A stretch of DNA of 64,000 nt from Kitasatospora sp. NBC_00458 (GTDB taxonomy: Bacteria; Actinomycetota; Actinomycetes; Streptomycetales; Streptomycetaceae). Below the pieces are notes generated by a model. The model was not told where the DNA came from and did no database searches. It saw only the letters and a list, made by a program, of their open reading frames with translations. Positions 36,044-45,018 of the stretch are shown piece after piece. The translations under genes were made by a program, and so were the position numbers. Numbering within the stretch: the first letter of the stretch is position 1; each line of letters starts with the position of its first letter. The stretch is taken from positions 4,465,001 to 4,529,000 of the forward strand of contig NZ_CP107904.1 in the NCBI RefSeq assembly GCF_036013975.1, written 5' to 3'.

Positions 36044-37615
36044 TCAGAGCCGGACGGGCTTCTCCAGCCGGACGCCCGCGGCGTCCAGCCAGGCCCGCAG
36101 CGGACCGTCCTGGCCCTGCTCGACGGCCTGCGCGACCGGCTCGGCCAGGTCGGTGCGGCGGACCCCGCCGAGCTGCAGCACCGGACCGTCCAGCCAGTCC
36201 AGTCCGGGCACGGCCCCGGCGGTGTCCACGGAGGCGCAGCAGACCATCGCGGTGACGTGGTCGACCAGCACGTCCCGCCCGCTGCGGACGGGTTCGAGCA
36301 GCGGTGCGGGGGCGGCCGTGCGGGCCAGCTGGGCGGTCAGCGCGGCGGCCAGCCGCTCGCCGTCGCCCTCCGCGAGCCGGACCAGCAGCCGGGTCAGCGT
36401 CGGGGCGCCGGGACGGGCCTGCGGGGCGAGCCGGTCCAGCGCGGACTGCAGGTCGGCGGCCCGGGCGCGCCAGCCGGCGTCCACCACGTCGGCCGGGTAG
36501 TCGGCCCACTCCAGCTCGCGCCAGGCACCGGAGGCGGGCCGGCCGAAGAACAGCTCGGCGGCGAGCCGGGAGACCGCCGCGTCCACCGTGCCCGGCTCCT
36601 CCAGCAGGTCGCAGGCGGGCCGGTCGCCGAGCCTGCTGCCGTAGCCGTCGGCCAGCCGGTCGCGCCGGGACAGCTCGGTGAGTGCGGCGACCACGCCCGC
36701 GTTGAGGTGGGCGGGGTGCCGGCCGAGCCGCCAGGCGGGCAGGGCGACCCGGGTGAGCAGCCGGTCCCAGCCCGCGTAGGCGAGGCCGACCTGCTCCTGG
36801 GCGGCGATCCGCAGGCCGTAGTCGACGCCGCGGGCCTGCTCGGAGGCCCAGCCGGCGACGGCCCGCTCCAGCTCGGCGGCGTGGCCGCGGCAGGCGCCGA
36901 GCAGTCGGCGGGTGATCCGGTCGGTGAGCGCGGCCGGGCCGCGGCGGGCCGGGCGGGGGCCGTCCGGCACCGGGGCGCAGGCCGGGCCGGAGGCCGGAGC
37001 GGTGTCCAGGCTGGCGTCCAGGGCGCGCAGGAAGCGGCGGGCGGCGGCGATCTCGGGGTCGGCGGCGGGCGAGGTGCCGGCCACCACCGGGGCCAGCAGG
37101 GCGCGCAGCTCGCCGGCCCGCATCCACCAGAGGAACGGCGAGCCGATCACCAGGACCGGCGCGGGCTGCTCGTGGCCGGCCCGGCGGGACCGGCGGCCGC
37201 CCGGGCGGGGCGTCCGGACGTCCTCCAGCCAGCTGTCGCAGTCCGGGGTGAGCGCGATGGCGGAGGGCGCGGGGACCTCCAGCCGGTCGGCCAGCTCGTC
37301 GATCAGCCGGTACAGCTCGGGCGCCTGCCTCCGGTCGAGCGGGACGGCAGGGATCTGCGGCGGCACGGCCCTGCGGTAGGTCCGGGCGGCCAGCCCGGCC
37401 ACCAGCAGGGTGAGCGCGGCGACCGCGCAGAGCACCCAGCGGGCGGCGTCCCAGCCGGCGGCGTCCGGGGACCCGGGGGCGCCTAGCCGGCCGGTGAACC
37501 GGCCCGCGAGCAGCACCGCCGCGACGGCGGCGGGCAGCGCGGCGGCCGCCAGGGCGAGACCTCGGATCCGCAGGACGGCCTGGGCGTGAGCGCGCGCGGT
37601 GTCGACAACGGCCAT
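36044..37615 (-). CDS. Membrane protein with degenerate M48 peptidase-like domain
   Basis: A 523-residue protein. ATG 37615 (MAVVDTARA) is chosen; an upstream ATG at 37750 is open but lacks support. There are two N-terminal membrane helices (about 20-45 and 65-90). The segment PELYRLIDELADRLEVPAPS and IGSPFLWWMRAGELRALLAP match the region before the zinc motif in M48 (HtpX/Ste24) peptidases, but the expected HExxH is replaced by PVVAG, so zinc catalysis is lost. The rest is helical and low in recognised motifs. Likely a pseudo-enzyme or scaffold; function unknown. Confidence 0.6.
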   Translation of the reverse strand: MAVVDTARAHAQAVLRIRGLALAAAALPAAVAAVLLAGRFTGRLGAPGSPDAAGWDAARWVLCAVAALTLLVAGLAARTYRRAVPPQIPAVPLDRRQAPELYRLIDELADRLEVPAPSAIALTPDCDSWLEDVRTPRPGGRRSRRAGHEQPAPVLVIGSPFLWWMRAGELRALLAPVVAGTSPAADPEIAAARRFLRALDASLDTAPASGPACAPVPDGPRPARRGPAALTDRITRRLLGACRGHAAELERAVAGWASEQARGVDYGLRIAAQEQVGLAYAGWDRLLTRVALPAWRLGRHPAHLNAGVVAALTELSRRDRLADGYGSRLGDRPACDLLEEPGTVDAAVSRLAAELFFGRPASGAWRELEWADYPADVVDAGWRARAADLQSALDRLAPQARPGAPTLTRLLVRLAEGDGERLAAALTAQLARTAAPAPLLEPVRSGRDVLVDHVTAMVCCASVDTAGAVPGLDWLDGPVLQLGGVRRTDLAEPVAQAVEQGQDGPLRAWLDAAGVRLEKPVRL

Positions 37616-38270
37616 ACGGTGCGGCACCCCCTTCGGAGTCCTCGGGTGCCCCGTGAACGGGAGCCCGAGCCGACTCGAAACGATCAGTTCCGACCGGGGC
37701 ACGGTGACGTCCGATCCCCGGTAGTGCATGCTGCGTGGCGCTTCTGACATTCTCGACGCCCGTGTCCGGGTGGGTGTTCCGGATCCTCCCGGTTTCCACT
37801 CGTCCCGGTGACGCAGTCCGGATTCCGGACGGCGTCACCCGGGCGTCGTGCGAAGCGCCCCGGGCCTCGACCCGGCCGGACGCCGTCCAGCATCTCCCCG
37901 CGCGACCACCGCTACCCGGCGGCGACCAGGAGCGGTGCGGCCCGGGCGCTGCGATCCAGCGCACCATAAGGCCGGGCGCCCGGTTGCGTCAGCCGGATGC
38001 GGCCGCTGTCACTCGATGGGCTGGATTCCGGCCGCCGAACGGTGCGCCGGCCACCGGAACCACTCCGGCCCCTCCCACCCCCGAAACGCCGGTCGGTGCT
38101 GCGGCCATGGGGGTTGTCCGGCGGCCCTTCCCCCGGCCTTCCGGCCTCCCCCGGAGGCGCACCTCCCCCTGTCCCCCGCCGTCCCGCCGGGACCCGCCGG
38201 GACCGGGGAACGCCTGGGCCCCCGGCGGTCGCTCGCCGGGGGCCCAGGGGGGTGCGGAGGGGGGAAGGCG
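37616..38270. other. Intergenic stretch before purD's downstream end
   Basis: About 650 bp without a convincing gene. It holds a long imperfect hairpin at 37807-37839 (15-bp arms, one mismatch, loop ATT) and the purD terminator at 38213-38248. Confidence 0.5.
38213..38248 (-). terminator. 15-bp stem-loop downstream of purD
   Basis: CCTGGGCCCCCGGCG pairs perfectly with its complement across a 6-nt loop, about 22 nt after the purD stop. Confidence 0.7.
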
Positions 38271-39518
38271 TCAGCCCGCGGCCTTCAGCGCGATGTCGGT
38301 CCGGTGCTGACCGCCCTTGAGCGAGATCCGGTCGAGCGCCCGGTACGCCCGGTCCCGCGCCTCGGCGAGGCCGGTACCGGTGGCGGTGACGGACAGGACC
38401 CGGCCGCCCGCGCTGAGCACGCGGCCGTCCTCGTCCAGCCTGGTCCCCGCGTGCAGCACGTACGCGGTGCCGTCGGCGGCCTCCGCCTCGGCCAGGCCCT
38501 CGATCGGGTCGCCGGTGCGCGGCGCCTCCGGGTAGCCCTCGGAGGCGATCACCACGGTGACCGCGGCGCCCTCGTCCCAGCGCAGCGGCTCCAGCTGGTC
38601 CAGCGTGCCGGTGGCCGAGGCGTGCAGGACGTCCGCCAGCGGGGTGCGGAGCCGGGCCAGCACGACCTGGGTCTCCGGGTCGCCGAAGCGGGCGTTGAAC
38701 TCGATCACCCGGGTGCCGCGCGAGGTCAGCGCCAGGCCGGCGTAGAGCAGGCCGGAGAACGGGGTGCCCCGGCGGCGCAGCTCGTCCACGGTCGGCTGCA
38801 GGACGGTCTCCAGGACCTCCTCGACCAGGCCCTCGGGGGCCCACGGCAGCGGCGAGTAGGCACCCATGCCGCCGGTGTTGGGACCCTCGTCACCGTCCAG
38901 CGCGCGCTTGAAGTCCTGCGCCGGCTGGAGCGGCACGACGGTGGTGCCGTCGGTGATCGCGAAGAGCGAGACCTCGGGGCCGTCCAGGTACTCCTCGATG
39001 ACCACCCGCTCGCAGGCGGCGGCGTGGACCAGCGCGGCCTCGCGGTCGGAGGTGACCACGACGCCCTTGCCGGCGGCCAGGCCGTCGTCCTTCACCACGT
39101 AGGGCGCGCCGAAGGCGTCCAGCGCCTCGGCCGCCTCCTCCGCGGTGGTGCAGACGTAGGAGCGGGCGGTGGGCACGCCGGCGCCGGCCATCACGTCCTT
39201 GGCGAAGGCCTTGGAGCCCTCCAGTCGGGCGGCCTCCGCGGACGGGCCGAAGACCGGGATGCCGGCCGCGCGCACGGCGTCGGAGACGCCCGCGACGAGC
39301 GGGGCCTCCGGGCCGACCACGACCAGGTCGGAGCCGAGCCGCCGGGCGAGCGCCGCGACCTGCGCGCCGTCCAGCTGGTCGACCGGGTGGACCGTCGCCA
39401 CCTGCGCGATCCCGGCGTTGCCCGGGGCACAGTGCAGCTCGGTCACGGCGGGATCTTGGGACAGAGAGCGGCACAGGGCGTGTTCGCGGGCGCCGCCGCC
39501 GATGACGAGGACCTTCAC
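38271..39518 (-). CDS. purD: Phosphoribosylamine-glycine ligase
   Basis: A 415-residue GAR synthetase joining phosphoribosylamine to glycine in purine synthesis. GTG 39518 gives VKVLVIGGGAREHAL, the family start; the longer open frame is unlikely. ATP-grasp motifs are VVKDDGLAAGKGVVV and EFNARFGDPETQ, with GPNTGGMGAYSP in between. Monocistronic, on the same strand as the other purine genes in the window but about 4 kb from purC. Confidence 0.96.
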   Translation of the reverse strand: MKVLVIGGGAREHALCRSLSQDPAVTELHCAPGNAGIAQVATVHPVDQLDGAQVAALARRLGSDLVVVGPEAPLVAGVSDAVRAAGIPVFGPSAEAARLEGSKAFAKDVMAGAGVPTARSYVCTTAEEAAEALDAFGAPYVVKDDGLAAGKGVVVTSDREAALVHAAACERVVIEEYLDGPEVSLFAITDGTTVVPLQPAQDFKRALDGDEGPNTGGMGAYSPLPWAPEGLVEEVLETVLQPTVDELRRRGTPFSGLLYAGLALTSRGTRVIEFNARFGDPETQVVLARLRTPLADVLHASATGTLDQLEPLRWDEGAAVTVVIASEGYPEAPRTGDPIEGLAEAEAADGTAYVLHAGTRLDEDGRVLSAGGRVLSVTATGTGLAEARDRAYRALDRISLKGGQHRTDIALKAAG

Positions 39519-39979
39519 GCTGCGCAAGGGTAGCCGGTGGCCGGTTCGGGCCGCTCTCCGGTCCCGTCCGAAGGCACGACCGGAGGGTGCCGGTACACGC
39601 ACGGCCTCGGAGGATCCTCCAGGATCCGGCCCCGGTCATGAGCCCGGGGTGTCCGGGTCAGGACAGCGGGTCACCGGCGCCTCGCTCGGACGGGTGAAAT
39701 CTCGCCGCCCGCCGCAACCCTCCCACCTCGGTATCAGGTGGCCGAATCCGGTAACGATCATTGGCGAAGCGCCCACACGGTCAGCCATTTGGCGGTAAGA
39801 AGTGCTGTTGGACCACCACCGGCAGCCGGCCGGTACCGCCGCTCCGGGGCACCCGATCCCGCCCCGGACCGACCCGTGTCCGACGCGTCGCCCGGTGTTC
39901 CACCGGCCGTCAGGCCGATGACACGTCAGGCGGCACACAGTCAGACCCAGCAGTCCGCCCGCCACAGGGAGCCCCACAG
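39519..39979. other. Divergent promoter region of purD and the SLATT gene
   Basis: About 460 bp with no gene that I can support. A less GC-rich patch at 39735-39790 would be a natural promoter site; no clear operator is visible. Confidence 0.45.
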
Positions 39980-40765
39980 GTGAGCCAGCCGGAAATGCAG
40001 CCCGAGGAGAGTGCCTGGGGCAAGGAGATCGGCGAGGAGGACCCGCCGACCGCGACCGTCGCGCGCCACGCCTCCACGCGCCGCCGGTCCGATCTGAGCA
40101 CCCGCCAGTTCCCCCTCGGGGACTGGGGCGAGCCCGCCGAGCGGCTGGAGGAGCTCTACCGCTGGTCCGAGGAGCGGGCGGTCGAGGCGATCGAGTGGTA
40201 CCGCAAGGACCGCGTCTGGAAGCGCCGTTGGGCCCGGGTGCTGCGGTTCGGCACGGCCGGGTTCGCGATCGGCGGGGTGACCGCCCCGCTGGTCGACCTG
40301 ACCGGGTCGGTCGCGCACGCCACCAGCTGGGGGTACGTCGGGCTGTCGCTGGCCGCCGCCTGCTACGGGGCCGACCGGGTGTTCGGCCTGACCTCCGGCT
40401 GGATGCGGGACGTGTCCACCGCCCAGGCGCTGCAGCGCCGCCTGGAGGCCTTCCAGTTCGACTGGGCGTCGGAGTGCGTGCGGGAGGTGCTCGGTCCGAC
40501 CGAGGGCACCGCGGGCGAGGCCGCCGAGCGCTGCCTCGGCGTGCTGCGGCGGTTCTGCGAGGACATCTCGGACATGGTCCGCACCGAGACCTCGGAGTGG
40601 ATGCTGGAGTTCCGGGCCGGGATGACCCAGCTCCCCACCCAGGCCGCCGGCAGCTGGGGCGGGCGCACCGAGCCGGGCATCGGCGCCCAGGTACGGGTGC
40701 TGCCGCCGCCGGGCACCCGGCCGACCATGCCGCGCCAGCGCCCGCCGGAGGGCCCGCTGCGGTGA
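39980..40765 (+). CDS. SLATT-domain two-helix membrane protein
   Basis: A 261-residue protein; GTG 39980 has AGGGAG upstream. LEELYRWSEERAVEAIEWYR then KDRVWKRRWARVLRF leads into two membrane helices (FAIGGVTAPLVDL and WGYVGLSLAAACYGAD), then a long helix starting at WMRDVSTAQALQRRLEAFQF. This is the layout of the SLATT domain, a two-helix membrane module predicted to be a pore-forming effector in SMODS/SLOG nucleotide-triggered defence systems. No cyclase or SLOG sensor gene is beside it, so it may have a housekeeping role. The C-terminus is Pro-rich. Confidence 0.72.
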   Translation: MSQPEMQPEESAWGKEIGEEDPPTATVARHASTRRRSDLSTRQFPLGDWGEPAERLEELYRWSEERAVEAIEWYRKDRVWKRRWARVLRFGTAGFAIGGVTAPLVDLTGSVAHATSWGYVGLSLAAACYGADRVFGLTSGWMRDVSTAQALQRRLEAFQFDWASECVREVLGPTEGTAGEAAERCLGVLRRFCEDISDMVRTETSEWMLEFRAGMTQLPTQAAGSWGGRTEPGIGAQVRVLPPPGTRPTMPRQRPPEGPLR

Positions 40766-40982
40766 CGGACCCGTGGGCCGGTCGGCCGCGGGTCCGGCGG
40801 GCGGGACCGGACGGGACCTGACCGACGGGACCTGACGGGCTCCGGGGGGCAGTTCCCCGGGCTCCGGCGGCTCCACGGACCGGCGGGCCGGGCGGGCTCC
40901 GCCGAAGGGCGCCACGGGTCCGCCGCGGGCCACGGCCGCGCGCCGCGACCGGGAGGCCGGCGGGCGCCCCCGCAGCGTCCCG

Positions 40983-41630
40983 TCAGGCGAAGACGATCAT
41001 CGAGCCCTGGTGCAGGCTGCGGGCCGCCGCCGCGTACAGGCCCGCCCAGGCGTGCCGTTCCCGGGCGAACGGGTGCAGGTCGTCCAGCGGCGGGCCGAAC
41101 GGCTGCTCCAGGCCGGTCGGGCCGAGCGGCCGGGTCGGGGCCGGCGGGTCGAGCGGGTCGATGCCCAGCGCCGGGGCGACGGCCTGGAGCTCCCGCAGCA
41201 GCCCGTGGCTGGAGCCGAGCGGGCCCCCGGAGGCGAGCAGCGCCTCGTCCACCAGCGGGACGGCGAACTCGATCGGCACGTACGCGCCTGCGTGGTCGAA
41301 GTGCCAGACCAGGTGCGACTGCTCGGCGCTGCTCTCGAACATCTCCAGCAGCTGCTCGTAGTCGCCGCCGAGCTCGTCGACCGGCGTGATGTCCAGACCG
41401 GTCAGGCCCAGCAGGTAGGCCCGGCGCAGGAAGTGCAGCGAGTCGTAGTCGAAGGCGGCTATCGGCTCGACCGCTCCGCTGAGACCGGGCACGTACTGGT
41501 ACACCGGCACCTCGGGCAGGCCGTACGAGGCCAGCACGTGGTTGTAGAGCGCGAGGTCGTCCCGGAAGGGGTTGTCGGGACTGTGGCTCAGCACGTCCAC
41601 CAGCGGGACGAGCCAGAGGTCGCAGGCCAT
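40983..41630 (-). CDS. Conserved hypothetical protein
   Basis: A 215-residue protein beginning MACDLWLVPLVDVLSHSPDN; GAGAGGAAGAG about 8 nt upstream supports the start. It is hydrophilic and acidic in the middle (DITPVDELGGDYEQLLEMFE), with FDHAGAYVPIEFAVPLVDE and a C-terminal segment with HPFARERHAWAGLYAAAARS. No signal peptide or membrane helix is seen and I do not recognise a family. It lies downstream of the GntR gene on the same strand (about 120 bp) and could share its transcript. Confidence 0.6.
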   Translation of the reverse strand: MACDLWLVPLVDVLSHSPDNPFRDDLALYNHVLASYGLPEVPVYQYVPGLSGAVEPIAAFDYDSLHFLRRAYLLGLTGLDITPVDELGGDYEQLLEMFESSAEQSHLVWHFDHAGAYVPIEFAVPLVDEALLASGGPLGSSHGLLRELQAVAPALGIDPLDPPAPTRPLGPTGLEQPFGPPLDDLHPFARERHAWAGLYAAAARSLHQGSMIVFA

Positions 41631-41750
41631 GGGCCGGCTCTTCCTCTCCGGGCGTCGGGAGCCGACCGCGCGGGGCGGCGGACGGCGGAAGGGCGGGTCG
41701 CCACCCGGGCGGTCGGTACGGGGACCGGCCGGGGCGAACGACCGCCCACC

Positions 41751-42902
41751 CTACCGGCCCGGCGCGCGATGCGGACCTGGCCGCCCCTCCGGCAGCTGGC
41801 CGGGCGGCGGTTCGGGCAGCCGGCGGCCGAAGCGGACGTACGGAACGGAGCGGGGCTGCGGCACCAGGCCGAGGCCCAGGCCGAGTTCGCGGCCCAGCTC
41901 CCGGCCCAGCTCGTGCTCCCGGCTCCGGGCGCCGCCGGCCGGCCGGGACGGGCCGGCGCCGCGGACCGCCTCGCCCGGACGGGCCGCGGCGCCGTCGTGC
42001 GCCACCCCGTCCGGCCCCGCCCCGCCGCCGGGCGGGAGCTCCGCCGGTACGGCGCCCCCGGGCCCGTCCGGGGCCCCCGGGAGGCCCGCGCCGACGCCGA
42101 CGGGCGGGTCCCCGCCGGGACCGGCGGCACCGGGCGCGCGGCCGTCCGGCGGGCCGTCCCCGACCTCCCTCGGCCGCCCGGCCAGCAGGGCCAGCACGCC
42201 CACCGACTCGACCGGCTGCCCGGTCAGCCCGGCCAGCAGCCGGACGGTGAAGAGGTTGTACTCGCAGACGATCCGGTGCGCGCCCGCCAGGTCCCGGGCC
42301 TCGATCGCGTCCACCAGCTCGACGTGGCTGTCCCAGCAGACCCCGGCCAGCTCGGACGTCGCCCGCAGGTGCGGCGCGGCGAACATCCAGGACTGCACCC
42401 GCAGCCAGTCCAGGTAGTCGGCGATCCGGCGGTTGCCGAGCAGCCCGGAGACCTCCTGCCAGAACCGGCGGTCGCACCCCACCATCACGTCCAGGTTCCC
42501 GGCCCTGGCCGCCCGCACCGCCGCGTCCGCCCGGCGGCGCAGCGAGGGCAGCCGGCTCTCGTCCACCGGGCCGGGGCGCGCGGCCAGCTGGCGGAAGTAG
42601 CTGTCGGTGATCAGCACCCGGGACTCGAAGATCTCCAGGAAGTCGGCCCAGCCGAACTCGGGCACCGTGAAGCCGCGGTGGTGCTCGGCCCGGAGCAGCC
42701 CCTGCGCGGACAGGTCGACCAGCGCCTCCCTGGCCGGGGTGGCGGAGACCCCGTACAGCTCGGCGATCTCCTTGACGGTGAAGTTGCGCCCGGCCTCCAG
42801 CCGACCGGCCATCATCTCCTCGCGGAGCGCACCGGCGATCTGCTCGCGCAGGCTGTTCCGCTGGATCACGGTGCGGGCGTCGCCTGGGCCGGTGCCGAAC
42901 AC
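41751..42902 (-). CDS. GntR-family (FCD-type) transcriptional regulator
   Basis: A 383-residue protein. GTG 42902 is chosen because AGGAGG lies 6 nt upstream; a GTG at 42971 would add 23 residues and make TTA the second codon, which is unlikely. The winged helix is SLREQIAGALREEMMAGRLE and FTVKEIAELYGVSATPAREA, followed by an FCD-type helical effector domain (RFWQEVSGLLGNRRIADYL, HVELVDAIEARDLAGAHRIV) ending near residue 240. The remaining 140 residues are Gly/Pro/Arg-rich with repeats such as LGRELGRELGLGLGL, far longer than normal for the family, and probably disordered. Ligand unknown. Confidence 0.82.
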   Translation of the reverse strand: MFGTGPGDARTVIQRNSLREQIAGALREEMMAGRLEAGRNFTVKEIAELYGVSATPAREALVDLSAQGLLRAEHHRGFTVPEFGWADFLEIFESRVLITDSYFRQLAARPGPVDESRLPSLRRRADAAVRAARAGNLDVMVGCDRRFWQEVSGLLGNRRIADYLDWLRVQSWMFAAPHLRATSELAGVCWDSHVELVDAIEARDLAGAHRIVCEYNLFTVRLLAGLTGQPVESVGVLALLAGRPREVGDGPPDGRAPGAAGPGGDPPVGVGAGLPGAPDGPGGAVPAELPPGGGAGPDGVAHDGAAARPGEAVRGAGPSRPAGGARSREHELGRELGRELGLGLGLVPQPRSVPYVRFGRRLPEPPPGQLPEGRPGPHRAPGR

Positions 42903-43047
42903 GCGCGCGACCTCCTCGGCGGGCTGGACGGCCTGACGGGGACAGACCGGCGGTGGAACAGCTGGTAACACGACGAAGGCTCATCTTCTCAAAAAGGACA
43001 CCGACGTGTACAAGCCCCCCATACGCCGGGCGCGCCCCGTACGCGCC

Positions 43048-43071
43048 CCCGGCCCCCGGAAAGGGGCCGGG
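43048..43071 (-). terminator. Stem-loop downstream of the nitrilase gene
   Basis: CCCGGCCCC pairs with GGGGCCGGG around CGGAAA, 9 nt after the stop of the minus-strand nitrilase-superfamily gene. Confidence 0.65.
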
Positions 43072-43080
43072 AGGCCGGTC

Positions 43081-43893
43081 CTACCGCTGGACGGGCGCCG
43101 GGATCCCGAGCAGCCGGTCCCGGTGCACCGGGAACTCGGCGCGCGCCTCGGCGACCTCCGCCGGGTCGAACTCCACGGTCAGCACCTCCTCCCCCGCCCC
43201 CGCCTCGGCCAGCACCCGGCCCCACGGGTCCACCACGATGCTGTGGCCCGCCTGCTCGACCCCGCCGTGCGTCCCCGCCGTGTTGCAGGCCAGCACGAAC
43301 GTCTGCTCCTCCACCGCACGGGCCCGGTTCAGCAGCGTCCAGTGCTCCCGCCGCCGGGCCGGCCACGCCGCCGGGATCACCAGCAGCTGCGCACCCGCGT
43401 CCAGCAGCGCCCGGAACAGCTCCGGGAAGCGCAGGTCGTAGCAGGTCGCCAGGCCCAGCGTGCCGACGTCCGTCGCCGCGGTGACGATCTCCTGACCGGC
43501 CCCCATCACCACCGCCTCGCCGCTGTCGAAGCCGAAGCGGTGGATCTTGCGGTAGGTGTGCACCAGCTCGCCGTCCGGGGCGAACAGCAGCGAGGTGTTG
43601 TAGATCGGCCCGTCCGGATCGCGCTCGACGATCGAACCGGCGTGCAGCCAGACACCGGCCGCCTTCGCGGCCGCCGCCATCGCGTCCGAGGTCGGCCCGT
43701 CCAGGGCCTCCGCGCCGTCCGACCAGAGGTCGTAGGCGAAGCCGCCGAGCGGCCACAGCTCCGGCAGGACGACCAGGTCGGCCCCCTGCTGGGCCCGGAC
43801 CAGCGCGGCCGCGCGGGCCCGCCGCTCGGCGGGCGGCTCGGCGTCGGTCACCGCGAGTTGGATCAATGAAGCGCGCACAGTACCACCGTCCAC
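43081..43893 (-). CDS. Carbon-nitrogen hydrolase (nitrilase superfamily)
   Basis: A 270-residue cytoplasmic amidase-type enzyme. The catalytic triad is visible: Glu45 in VVLPELWP, Lys116 in TYRKIHRF and Cys151 in LATCYDLRFPE. The sequence fits the Nit2/omega-amidase or N-carbamoyl-type branch; FGFDSGEAVVMGAG and IPAAWPARRREHW are typical of omega-amidase-like proteins. GTG 43893 follows AGGA at 9 nt; GTG 43878 is possible. Substrate not readable from sequence. Divergent from the isomerase-family gene at 44050. Confidence 0.88.
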   Translation of the reverse strand: MDGGTVRASLIQLAVTDAEPPAERRARAAALVRAQQGADLVVLPELWPLGGFAYDLWSDGAEALDGPTSDAMAAAAKAAGVWLHAGSIVERDPDGPIYNTSLLFAPDGELVHTYRKIHRFGFDSGEAVVMGAGQEIVTAATDVGTLGLATCYDLRFPELFRALLDAGAQLLVIPAAWPARRREHWTLLNRARAVEEQTFVLACNTAGTHGGVEQAGHSIVVDPWGRVLAEAGAGEEVLTVEFDPAEVAEARAEFPVHRDRLLGIPAPVQR

Positions 43894-44049
43894 GGCAAGA
43901 GTCCTACGATCGTCACCCGAAAGCGCTGCCCTGCTCTCACCGGGCAGCGTAACGTGCGGTTAGCGTGTGCGCCCGGAAGCCGGACCTTCCCGGCCACCCG
44001 AACCCTGGGCGCGCGTGGCAAGGCAGCTGACGGAGGGCCGGAGATTCCC

Positions 44050-44871
44050 GTGACGGACAACCAGACCGTGCAGGCGTACACCGACGCGTGGACGCAGTCC
44101 ATCGAGGCGATATCCGAGCTGGTGAGCCCGCTGCCGGAGGGATCCTGGAACCGGGCCACCGAATGCCCCGGCTGGTCCGTCCGCGACATCGTCTCGCACG
44201 TCATCGCCGTCGAGTCCGAGCTGCTCGGCGACCCCCGTCCGATCCACTCGCTCCCCCGTGACCTCCGCCACGTCACCACCGAGTACGCCCGCTACATCGA
44301 ACTGCCGGTCGACAAGCGCCGCTGCCACACCGCGCTGGAGATGACCAGCGAGCTGGAGTACACGATCATCCGCCGCTCCCGCGCGCTGCGGAACGCCAGG
44401 CAGACCCCCACCGAGCGGGTCCGCCGGCCGGGCGGCCCGCACCGCGGCGAGGTGCCGTACCACGAGCTGCTCCGCCTGCGGGCCTTCGACGTCTGGGTGC
44501 ACGAGCAGGACCTCCGGCGCGCCCTCGGCCTGCCCGGCGACCTGGACTCCCCCGCCGCGCTGATCGCCCGCGACGTCCTGCTGGAGGCCCTGCCGACGGC
44601 GGTCGCCCACCAGGCGGGCGCCCCGGCCGGCACCGCCCTGGTCGTCGACGTCACCGGCCGCGTCGAGTTCCTCCGCACCGTGCGGGTCGACTCCGCCGGC
44701 CGCGGCAGCGTCGACGAGTCCATCAGCCTGGCCCCGGACGTGCAGCTCACCCTCGACTGGGAGACCTACGTCCGCCTCGCCTGCGGCCGCGGCCGCCCCG
44801 GCCCGGTCGCCGTCGAGGGCGACAAGGAGCTCGCCGACCGCGTCCTCGCCAACTTCGCCGTCACCCCGTAG
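44050..44871 (+). CDS. Maleylpyruvate isomerase / mycothiol-dependent family protein
   Basis: A 273-residue protein of the same DinB-like family as the gene at 24077 but clearly diverged. GTG 44050 (VTDNQTVQAY) is used; the open frame before it lacks family features. Key segments are ATECPGWSVRDIVSHVIAVE with the family His, ELLRLRAFDVWVHEQDLRRA carrying the His-x-x-Asp-like ligands, and a C-terminal sterol-carrier-like LTLDWETYVRLACGR. Probably cytoplasmic, metal- and thiol-dependent; the substrate is unknown. Confidence 0.8.
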   Translation: MTDNQTVQAYTDAWTQSIEAISELVSPLPEGSWNRATECPGWSVRDIVSHVIAVESELLGDPRPIHSLPRDLRHVTTEYARYIELPVDKRRCHTALEMTSELEYTIIRRSRALRNARQTPTERVRRPGGPHRGEVPYHELLRLRAFDVWVHEQDLRRALGLPGDLDSPAALIARDVLLEALPTAVAHQAGAPAGTALVVDVTGRVEFLRTVRVDSAGRGSVDESISLAPDVQLTLDWETYVRLACGRGRPGPVAVEGDKELADRVLANFAVTP

Positions 44872-45018
44872 TCCCGCCGTCACCCGCCCGGCGTACACGC
44901 ACCGTGTGCGCCGGGCCCGCGCGCCTCGTGCTCCCGTCCGTCACCTTGGCACCAGTACCGCGTGCGTTCGGCCTCGTTGTTCCGGTCAACCGACAACCGG
45001 AAGAAGGAGGGCGTCCGG

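Noticed and set aside
37735..38310. 191-residue plus-strand frame between the M48-like gene and purD
   Set aside because: Composition is Pro/Arg-rich without domain or start signal, and it runs over the purD terminator and 3' end.
40363..42984. Very long minus-strand frame across the SLATT, hypothetical and GntR genes
   Set aside because: It is out of frame with three supported genes and has no domain of its own.
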